This document shows, in pieces, positions 1 to 5,179 of a DNA stretch of 6,321 nucleotides (position 1 is the first letter of the stretch; every line of letters begins with the position of its first letter). Source of the stretch: Firmicutes bacterium UBA5499 (GTDB lineage Bacteria; Bacillota; DTU084); the NCBI GenBank assembly GCA_002426275.1, contig DIPB01000041.1, forward strand, positions 6,538-12,858. The letters run 5' to 3'. The position numbers and the translations under genes are program-made. The notes under the pieces are model-generated. The model did not search any database. It was not told where the DNA came from and worked only from the letters and a program-made list of their open reading frames with translations.

Positions 1-1049
1 CGCAGATCGTCGTCATGTTGAAAATTATCAGCGGCCAGTTTATCCGCGGCCGTACGTATGTAAACCGCCTCCAGCGGAGTCGGCAAAATAGCAGTGCCGC
101 TGGACTTCGAGCCTGACCAGGAATTTTTTTCGCCTTGCCAAGCATGGGAATAGATGCGCGTCCAGGGTCCCTCTGGCGTGGGTCCCCAGTCTACGTAGAC
201 ATGATCGTTAAGTTCGTTGCCATCGGCATGCTGAAATCCTGTTGTGCTCGTCACAGAGACTATTAACTTGCCTACGGGCACCTGTAATCGCCAAATTTGC
301 CAAGCTGCCGGCGAGGCGATGGGACAACCTAGCGTGGGGCTGGTGGAAGTCTTCTCTCCCCACCCGTTGGGCGCCCACCTTACGGATTGGTAAGCTTGTT
401 CAAAGCCGTCGCGCATGGTGACGCCCGTGTTGGTACCGAATTTATACCAGACTACCTCTTCCCCTCCGCGCAATAGGCTCGTTTCTCCCGCTGCTTTCCA
501 TTGCAGAAACATCAAATTTGGAGCGCTGCCCACATTATATTTGTTGGCGCTTATCCGATCGGCTGCGATGCGCACAAAAACTTCTTTCAGCGGCTCATCT
601 AATTTTACCGTCCCTTCTGCAAAACTCAGTCCTCCGGCCTGTTGCCAATAATGCCGGTAGATAGTCTGCCAAGGCCCCTGAGCGGAAGCAGCCCACTGTA
701 CATAAGCATGCCCGCCATATTCATCGTCGGCAAACTCAAATTTGGCTGTTGAGGACAAAGTAAAGCTGGCGATTCCTTCTCCAACCGTCTTCGGCGTCAG
801 CTTCCAGACCGACCAGGCGGCTGGAGAGGCTCCCACAGCACCGCTCAGGGGGCCGGCTGCTTCCCGATATTTAGGATTTTGGCCCCAATTTTTGTTCTCA
901 TGGGCAGCTTTGAGATTAGCTCCCAGCTGGTTTTCTCTTGAGCCTGTCTGACTGTAATCAAACCAGGTCAGAGAGCCCGCACAGGCATTTGCCAAGAACA
1001 ATGATAAACACACCAAGACCCAAAGCCAACGCGCTTTTTTCTTAAACAT
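1..1049 (-). CDS. Secreted protein with two tandem ~170-residue modules (3' end beyond window)
   Basis: The frame is open from an ATG at 1049 to the left edge, giving 349 codons with no stop, so the C-terminus is missing. A good ribosome binding site (AGAGAGG, 7 bases before the ATG) supports the start. Residues 1-25 form a signal peptide: a KKKAR basic start, a hydrophobic stretch rich in Leu, Val and Trp, and then LANACAG. This can be read as a signal peptidase I site (ANA or ACA) or, less well, as a lipobox with Cys23. The mature part is an internal duplication: residues about 27-187 match about 199-349. Shared landmarks are ASPAAW (74-79 and 245-250), YVQW/YVDW (116 and 285), GPW followed by IY (125 and 294), and V-x-I/V-R-x-A-A-D (159-164 and 331-336). 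Aromatic-rich, strand-like modules of this sort often bind carbohydrate, but I do not recognise the family and infer no enzyme activity. The gene follows the LacI-type regulator in the same direction, so co-transcription or shared control is possible. Confidence 0.85.
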   Translation of the reverse strand, partial: MFKKKARWLWVLVCLSLFLANACAGSLTWFDYSQTGSRENQLGANLKAAHENKNWGQNPKYREAAGPLSGAVGASPAAWSVWKLTPKTVGEGIASFTLSSTAKFEFADDEYGGHAYVQWAASAQGPWQTIYRHYWQQAGGLSFAEGTVKLDEPLKEVFVRIAADRISANKYNVGSAPNLMFLQWKAAGETSLLRGGEEVVWYKFGTNTGVTMRDGFEQAYQSVRWAPNGWGEKTSTSPTLGCPIASPAAWQIWRLQVPVGKLIVSVTSTTGFQHADGNELNDHVYVDWGPTPEGPWTRIYSHAWQGEKNSWSGSKSSGTAILPTPLEAVYIRTAADKLAADNFQHDDDL

Positions 1050-1056
1050 CACCGAA

Positions 1057-1063
1057 CCTCTCT
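1057..1063 (-). promoter_or_regulatory. Ribosome binding site of the secreted repeat protein
   Basis: AGAGAGG lies 7 bases upstream of the ATG at 1049. This fixes the start of a reading frame that has no stop codon inside the window. Confidence 0.7.
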
Positions 1064-1184
1064 TTCTTCTTAGTTTTATAATTTTCAATCTTTGTCTTGC
1101 GTTCGTTTTAGTCGAGATTCAAGCGTTTAGCGCCTACCGGAAAGCCGCGGATCCTTTTTGTCAACATTACAGCTTCTGCCTTGA

Positions 1185-1213
1185 GAGCATATCGCCTCAG
1201 GCCGAAGCTGCTC
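1185..1213 (-). other. Nested stem-loop in the leader of the secreted protein gene
   Basis: GAGCA (minus, 1213-1209) pairs with TGCTC (1189-1185). Inside it GCTTC (1208-1204) pairs with GAGGC (1198-1194), with one G-T pair, around the loop GGCCT. No T-run follows, so it is not an ordinary rho-independent terminator. It could be an RNA processing or stability element in a transcript running from the regulator into the secreted gene, or chance. Confidence 0.3.
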
Positions 1214-1323
1214 CCCCGGTTGACGATTGATAGCAAAAGCATTTTGACTGTGAATTCGATAGATAACGCCAACTGCCAATTTTTATGGCAAATTCTTTTC
1301 TCTTGAATCACTGCTCACAAAGA

Positions 1324-2334
1324 TCATAGAACAGCTCCGCAAGACTCTCGAACGATGAGCTTCACAGGCAAAATCAAGTCGTCAATATTATCCCGATCTT
1401 TCAAATTGGCGAACAACATCTTTGCCGCCTCTTTCCCAAGCTGGTAAATCGGAGAATGAACAGTTGTCAACATAGGCTGAAGCATGGTACCGATGGGCAA
1501 ATCATCATAACCGACCAAAGATACTTGCCGGGGGACTTTTATCCCCTTTTCCTGGAGAGCTTTCAGCGCCCCGATGGCCATAGCGTCATTGTAGGCGCAG
1601 ATTGCAGTGAAATCCAAATCATCAATCGCCCTTCTCGCCGCTCTGTATCCCCCCTCAAAAGTGAAATCATCTTCTATGATCAGTTTGCCATCCGGCTTGA
1701 TCTTACGCGCGCGAAGCGCTGACAGATAACCGTTTAGGCGATCTTCACAGACAAAATATTGTTTGGGTCCGCTTAAAAATAATATCCTTTCATGTCCTAA
1801 CTCAATCAGATGCGATGTGGCTAAATAAATTCCCTCCGCGCTGTTAGCGTCAACGGTGGAGATCGGAATGGATTCCTGAACTCTCCCAGTTACAACCAAA
1901 GGAATGTCCAGCTTGAGAAACTCTAAAAAGGTCCGCGGACTGTAATAGGGATTTGTCAAAATGTAGCCGTCGATCATGTTTTTCCTGAACATTTCCTTGA
2001 TCAGATTTTCTTCTTCCTGCTCGGATCCGAGCGCCGGGACTATGGAGACGCTGTAAGTGTTTGCCGTGGCCACTTCCATTACGCCCTGCAGAAAGATTAA
2101 GAAAAACTGATCCACCGGAGTTAAAGCGCCTGTGGAGACCGTGACCCCAATGTGATAAGATATCTTCCGCGCAAAGCTCTTCGCTAACAAGTTAGGATGA
2201 TAATCCAATTTCTTGATTACTTCTTTAACCCGCTGTCCGGTTTCTTGCTTAACCGGTTTATTATTAAGAACTTTTGATACTGTGGCAGGGCTAACAGAAG
2301 CCAGTTTAGCAACATCTTTTATTGTTACTCTCAT
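1324..2334 (-). CDS. LacI/GalR-family transcriptional repressor
   Basis: This is a DNA-binding regulator of 336 residues, the usual family length. The N-terminus TIKDVAKLASVSPATVSKVLN (residues 4-24) is the classic LacI helix-turn-helix, with SPATVSK as recognition helix. YHPNLLAKSFARK (45-57) is the hinge helix. The rest is a periplasmic-binding-protein-like effector domain. It contains GHERILFLSGP, the C-E-D-R-L-x-G-Y segment whose Arg usually contacts the sugar, A-Y-N-D-A-M-A-I-G-A, and V-x-L-V-G-Y-D-D. The effector cannot be named from sequence alone; a sugar is typical of the family. I chose the start at 2334 rather than the ATG at 2343. AAAGG directly abuts the upstream ATG but sits 9 bases before the second one, and M-R-V-T-I-K-D matches the family's normal N-terminus. 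The palindrome just upstream suggests autorepression. Hinge position 54 is Phe where PurR and LacI carry Leu. The gene is more AT-rich than the barrel genes upstream. Confidence 0.95.
   Translation of the reverse strand: MRVTIKDVAKLASVSPATVSKVLNNKPVKQETGQRVKEVIKKLDYHPNLLAKSFARKISYHIGVTVSTGALTPVDQFFLIFLQGVMEVATANTYSVSIVPALGSEQEEENLIKEMFRKNMIDGYILTNPYYSPRTFLEFLKLDIPLVVTGRVQESIPISTVDANSAEGIYLATSHLIELGHERILFLSGPKQYFVCEDRLNGYLSALRARKIKPDGKLIIEDDFTFEGGYRAARRAIDDLDFTAICAYNDAMAIGALKALQEKGIKVPRQVSLVGYDDLPIGTMLQPMLTTVHSPIYQLGKEAAKMLFANLKDRDNIDDLILPVKLIVRESCGAVL
2249..2260. promoter_or_regulatory. Possible secondary operator inside the regulator gene
   Basis: TTAACCGGTTTA shares the AACCGGTT core of the upstream operator and keeps 10 of 12 palindromic positions. 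Its centre is 101 bp from the centre of the main site, close to a whole number of helical turns. It also encodes the ordinary N-K-P-V-K segment after the helix-turn-helix, so it may be coincidental. Confidence 0.3.
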
Positions 2335-2343
2335 TTTATCCAT

Positions 2344-2348
2344 CCTTT
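2344..2348 (-). promoter_or_regulatory. Ribosome binding site that decides the LacI-type start
   Basis: AAAGG touches the ATG at 2343 with no spacer but lies 9 bases upstream of the ATG at 2334. The second ATG is therefore favoured, and the longer reading (339 residues, M-D-K-M) is less likely. Confidence 0.6.
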
Positions 2349-2362
2349 GTAAACCGGTTTAC
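2349..2362. promoter_or_regulatory. LacI-type operator upstream of the regulator gene
   Basis: GTAAACCGGTTTAC is a perfect 14-bp palindrome centred on CG, the standard form of LacI/GalR-family operators. It lies directly before the regulator's ribosome binding site and 2 bases after a TATATA that could be the -10 box, so a bound dimer would cover the expected transcription start. Autorepression by the adjacent LacI-type protein is the natural inference; no binding data are available. Confidence 0.75.
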
Positions 2363-2364
2363 TT

Positions 2365-2370
2365 TATATA
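2365..2370 (-). promoter_or_regulatory. Possible -10 box of the regulator gene
   Basis: TATATA followed by AAG lies just upstream of the operator, in a very AT-rich stretch (2363-2450). No clear -35 hexamer is found at 16-18 bases, so the exact promoter is uncertain. Confidence 0.35.
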
Positions 2371-2457
2371 TTCAAGTTCAAAATAAAAAATCCTCTTTAT
2401 GAATTTAAAATTTTAAAACTTTACATTCATATTTTATTTACAATTTCGCCCAGACAT

Positions 2458-2488
2458 AAAAACTAGCATGCCTCTCACGACATGCTAG
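2458..2488 (-). terminator. Rho-independent terminator ending the barrel-protein operon
   Basis: On the minus strand CTAGCATG (2488-2481) pairs perfectly with CATGCTAG (2470-2463). The stem extends inward by T-G and C-G pairs to a loop of 6 bases and is followed at once by TTTTT (2462-2458). The plus-strand reading has no T-run, so it acts on leftward transcription. It lies past the two barrel-like genes and the decayed copy, and before the regulator's promoter, so it separates the two units. Confidence 0.88.
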
Positions 2489-2550
2489 CCTTAGTGGTAA
2501 AAACCATCTCTCTTGTGCACTGGTAGGATAGAGCTCCTTTCCGCTCTTGT

Positions 2551-2716
2551 AATCAGAAGCTGATTAATTGCGCAGAAAGTAACTACTATCATCAAACTCT
2601 TTCTCAGTCAGGAGATTCCGTTTTGATGGCATTTTGCGTCAACCATGGCGCGTTACGGTCGGAGTTATCCAAGGGGTTATCCCGGTAGTCGTAATTGATC
2701 TTACCCCAATCATCTC
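2551..2716 (-). pseudogene. Decayed C-terminal remnant of a third barrel-protein paralogue
   Basis: Read on the minus strand, this stretch repeats the end of the 787-residue gene. Bases 2700-2623 match 3008-2931 at 65 of 78 positions (counted by hand). They encode INYDYRDNPLDNSDRNAPWL against INYGYWDNPLDNSGRNAPWL in the intact protein. A stop (2717-2715) lies just upstream of the match. A net loss of 5 bases then shifts the frame, after which LTEKEFDDSSYFLRN matches the intact LTEEAF...YSNYFLLN. The intact Tyr codon after that Asn is TAA here. Compared with the intact gene it lacks 51 bases between two copies of a short repeat. The shared AATCAGAAG around the stop codon marks its end. Nothing 5' of the match survives and no start is visible. 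The many third-position differences suggest an old, diverged copy rather than a fresh duplication. Confidence 0.85.
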
Positions 2717-2733
2717 ACACACAACCTAAAAGT

Positions 2734-2748
2734 CGTACACGCTGTACG
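2734..2748. other. Short hairpin downstream of the large barrel gene, possible weak terminator
   Basis: CGTACA-CGC-TGTACG is a perfect 6-bp stem with a 3-base loop. On the minus strand it is followed by AC and then TTTT (2731-2728). It lies 53 bases after the stop of the 787-residue protein. The short stem and short T-run make it a weak terminator candidate compared with the one at 2458-2488. Confidence 0.4.
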
Positions 2749-2800
2749 CAAAATTCTTTTTCTGTCTTGGCGAAATATCGTGGGTTTCTGAGCGCCTGAA

Positions 2801-5164
2801 TCAGAAGTTGAGCCCATAATTGAGCAGAAAGTAATTGCTGTAATTCGCCATGCGGTGATTTTCTTTGCGGCTGACCCACCAATAATTGCTGTAATCAAAC
2901 GCTTCCTCAGTCAGCGGATTCCTTTTTGTGTTGATGGCGTCTTGCGTCAGCCACGGAGCGTTGCGTCCGGAATTATCCAAAGGGTTATCCCAGTAACCGT
3001 AATTGATCACGAACCAACCGTCTCCAGCGTCAATGCGGTATTGCGCGTTGAAAACCGTCAGCGCCGCAAGGCCCGAGTCTGCCGGGAAGCTGGTGCAGCG
3101 CAAGGTGAACGTATTGTTTGTGTTCGAAGTGAATCTGTACGTCAGTTTATTGTCCAAAGCGCTGATCACGTAACCTGTGGGCAGTTGCGGATCGTCGGGG
3201 CCTGCGGCGACCACCAGATCCAGATTGTGACGCAGCGCGCCGCCAAGCCAGGGAATACCCAGCCTTAAGGCTCCCACCAGCGAGGTTCCATCCGTAACTC
3301 CAGCCAGATCGGACCACTGCGTCCAAGCCTGCCCCAGGCAGGTTAAATCTACGTTCTTCAGATTGAAAAGCTGTACCTTGAGCCGGCGTTCCAGATTAGC
3401 TCTCACCTGCCAAAAACCGAAGTCCTCAGGGTTGAGCCGCTCGTAGCCGCGCTGGGTAAGAAGTCCCAGAAAATCGTAATTCCCCCGCAGCCCCCTGACC
3501 GAAAACTTTCCCTTGGTCCGCGGCGCCACATCCCCCTCTAACCCCGCTTCCCACAGGTAAGAAGCGCCATAATTGCGCCCGGCATTGGCCAGCAATCTCT
3601 CCCTGCGCTCAGAGCTGACAGTGAAAACCAGCGAGCGCTCCAGTTTCCTTTGCCAAGCCGCTTTGTACTGGGCCAGATAGTTTTTCCCTATTCCCAGATA
3701 CTGCCGCAGCAGCATTCTGGCGAAAATGGTATTGCCGCTGTCCGGCAGGAGCTGCAAATCCATTTGCGCCTGCTTATAATCTTCATTTCCCAACAAATCC
3801 AAGTCCCTGTCCCAATACTCGGTTCTATGCAAGGGATCCAACCAACGGTTGTTTACGATCCTGCCGGTCAGCCGGGAGGGATATTCTAAAATCGTCCCCT
3901 CTACGCTGGCGGAAAGATCCGCGCTCCGCATACCAAAATAGCGGCCCACCTCGGAGATAGTGTTAAGCGCACTCCAATTTGCCAAGTAGCTGCCTTTTGT
4001 GACCTTCCGATCTCTGCCGCGGCCAAGCGGCGCGTAAATTTGAGCCGGATCCCGGACCATGACCCATTGGTAATCGGGGCTCACGGTCCGCCAACTGCCC
4101 GCGACTGTGACAGGTCCCATTTTAAAACCTTCAAGATCCAGCATTGCCGCGCCGCCGCCTATGGCGCCGAGGCTTTCCGCTCTTCCCTCTTCCGTTAAGT
4201 TCGCCCGCCAATCAGCTCGGCTCACGGAGCCAGCGGCAGCCAGCTTCCCGGCGCCGGCTTTCCCCTGCCAGTTGAACTCCAGCGCTTGTTTGGTATAGCC
4301 TAAGGTGGCGGCCTTACCATTATAGAGCCGCAGCCTGGAGCCGGCGGCATCGTTATTGTCTTTCATCAGCAGCGGATTATCAACCATCTTGCCGCCATAA
4401 TAAATTCCCCAACTGTCCTGCGCCTGCAAAAGGCCCCGGCCTTCCGCTCCGCCGTAGGCATAGTAAGCTCTATTCTCCAAACCTCCCTGAAAACTGTCCA
4501 CTCTGTCCCCAGCCCCGTCGGAGCCTGTTTTCAGCGCCGCCGCCCCCTCCGGCAGGCTTTCTACATAATGGGTAAAGATGTTTTCGTTTTTCCGCCACTC
4601 TTCTTGTCCCAGGCGAAAGACATTGCCGAAATATTCCCAGCCTCCGGCCGCCTTCCCGCTGATGCGCAGGCCCAGATCATCGGTCCAAGTGCCGGCGCTG
4701 ATGACCGGCGCGCGGAAGTTTCCCAACAGCCCTCCTCTCCTGAACAGGCTGCTTTGCGCGAATTCAACCTGATAATTTCCGCCCTTGAGGCGAAATCTCG
4801 CTGCATCCCAGCCGTTGCGGGAATTCACCAGCCGATATGTCTGCGCAGTCTGTCCGGGCAAGGCGGTCAAAGAAAAATTCAGCCGCAGCGGAAAATTAAA
4901 ACTCAGCTCTCCTCTGGGACTGCTTCCTTCAAGAAAAAGGCTGAATTGATTGGCCCAGACGGAGGGAGAGCTGCCGAAAGTGCGCGAAAGCCACGGATAA
5001 GTTTGAGTTTGCGTAGGATCGTGTCCGCTCTCATCGAGGATGACCGAAGAACTATAATTGCCTTTAAAACCCAGGTCTAACCCTTCACCCGAAGCCTGCG
5101 GCAACAGACCCAGCCAGAGGGCAAAGAGCGCTAAAGGCAGTTTAGCCGGCAGTTCGCTTCGCAT
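2801..5164 (-). CDS. Putative outer-membrane beta-barrel protein, family not recognised
   Basis: This is a complete 787-residue protein. The ATG at 5164 has a strong ribosome binding site (GGAGG, 7 bases upstream). Residues 1-26 are a signal peptide: a short Arg/Lys-containing start, the hydrophobic stretch LPLALFALWLGLLP, and a likely cut after Q-A-S-G. The mature chain is rich in short alternating polar/hydrophobic stretches ending in aromatics (for example GELSFNFPLRLNFSL and RFRLKGGNYQVEF). It has only two cysteines and ends YFLLNYGLNF. The last strand with terminal Phe resembles the beta-signal read by the outer-membrane assembly machinery. No catalytic motif, plug domain or TonB box is visible. 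The gene starts 15 bases after its upstream neighbour. Residues about 634-725 align with that protein, for example PWLGGALRHNLDL with PWSGSLRQEMLLL. Role: channel, adhesin or structural surface protein; I cannot decide which. A second, decayed copy of its C-terminus lies downstream. Confidence 0.85.
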   Translation of the reverse strand: MRSELPAKLPLALFALWLGLLPQASGEGLDLGFKGNYSSSVILDESGHDPTQTQTYPWLSRTFGSSPSVWANQFSLFLEGSSPRGELSFNFPLRLNFSLTALPGQTAQTYRLVNSRNGWDAARFRLKGGNYQVEFAQSSLFRRGGLLGNFRAPVISAGTWTDDLGLRISGKAAGGWEYFGNVFRLGQEEWRKNENIFTHYVESLPEGAAALKTGSDGAGDRVDSFQGGLENRAYYAYGGAEGRGLLQAQDSWGIYYGGKMVDNPLLMKDNNDAAGSRLRLYNGKAATLGYTKQALEFNWQGKAGAGKLAAAGSVSRADWRANLTEEGRAESLGAIGGGAAMLDLEGFKMGPVTVAGSWRTVSPDYQWVMVRDPAQIYAPLGRGRDRKVTKGSYLANWSALNTISEVGRYFGMRSADLSASVEGTILEYPSRLTGRIVNNRWLDPLHRTEYWDRDLDLLGNEDYKQAQMDLQLLPDSGNTIFARMLLRQYLGIGKNYLAQYKAAWQRKLERSLVFTVSSERRERLLANAGRNYGASYLWEAGLEGDVAPRTKGKFSVRGLRGNYDFLGLLTQRGYERLNPEDFGFWQVRANLERRLKVQLFNLKNVDLTCLGQAWTQWSDLAGVTDGTSLVGALRLGIPWLGGALRHNLDLVVAAGPDDPQLPTGYVISALDNKLTYRFTSNTNNTFTLRCTSFPADSGLAALTVFNAQYRIDAGDGWFVINYGYWDNPLDNSGRNAPWLTQDAINTKRNPLTEEAFDYSNYWWVSRKENHRMANYSNYFLLNYGLNF
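2832..2895 (-). repeat. 13-bp direct repeat pair within the barrel gene's C-terminus
   Basis: TAATTGCTGTAAT occurs at 2832-2844 and 2883-2895, 51 bases apart in the same frame. Both copies encode Y-S-N-Y (residues about 758 and 775). The decayed copy at 2551-2716 has a single, altered version and lacks the 17 codons between. Confidence 0.8.
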
Positions 5165-5165
5165 T

Positions 5166-5179
5166 CTACCCCCTCCCTT
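5166..5179 (-). promoter_or_regulatory. Purine-rich ribosome binding site between the two barrel genes
   Basis: AAGGGAGGGGG fills the 15-base gap between the TAG stop of the upstream gene and the ATG at 5164. There is no room for a promoter or terminator, so the two genes are translated from one transcript. Confidence 0.75.

Larger units (their letters stand above)
1050..1323. other. Intergenic leader between regulator and secreted protein
   Basis: This 274-base gap holds no convincing gene. A GTG-started frame of 67 codons (1108-1311, minus) has no recognisable motif and looks like chance. On the minus strand there is a perfect TTGACA at 1164-1159, but no -10 hexamer at normal spacing. A TATAAA at 1080-1075 lies just before the ribosome binding site but has no good -35. 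No stem with a T-run follows the regulator's stop, so read-through from the regulator into the secreted gene is possible. A nested hairpin lies at 1185-1213. Confidence 0.5.

Noticed and set aside
415..951. Plus-strand reading frames of 78 and 69 codons
   Set aside because: They lie antisense inside the secreted repeat protein, whose own frame has a signal peptide, ribosome binding site and internal duplication. The translated products are low-complexity and motif-free.
1159..1164. Perfect TTGACA (minus strand) as -35 of a promoter for the secreted gene
   Set aside because: The sequence 17 bases downstream is TCCGGT, not a -10 box, and nearby spacings are no better.
1275..1291. TGCCA/TGGCA inverted repeat after the regulator stop, as a terminator
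   Set aside because: The stem is 5 bp with a 7-base AT loop, and no T-run follows on the minus strand.
1108..1311. 67-codon minus-strand frame in the gap between regulator and secreted protein
   Set aside because: It starts at GTG with no good ribosome binding site, shows no domain or membrane pattern, and ends without relation to the next gene.
2531..2548. AGAGC/GCTCT hairpin upstream of the terminator
   Set aside because: It has only 5 pairs, no T-run and no other supporting signal; likely chance.
2710..2898. 62-codon minus-strand frame across the end of the large barrel gene
   Set aside because: It overlaps the real C-terminus in another frame and runs into non-homologous spacer. The shared segment is explained by the barrel gene.
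4561..5080. Long plus- and minus-strand frames (up to 170 codons) over the 5' part of the large barrel gene
   Set aside because: These are shadows in GC-rich coding DNA. The 787-codon frame has the start site, signal peptide and paralogue support.
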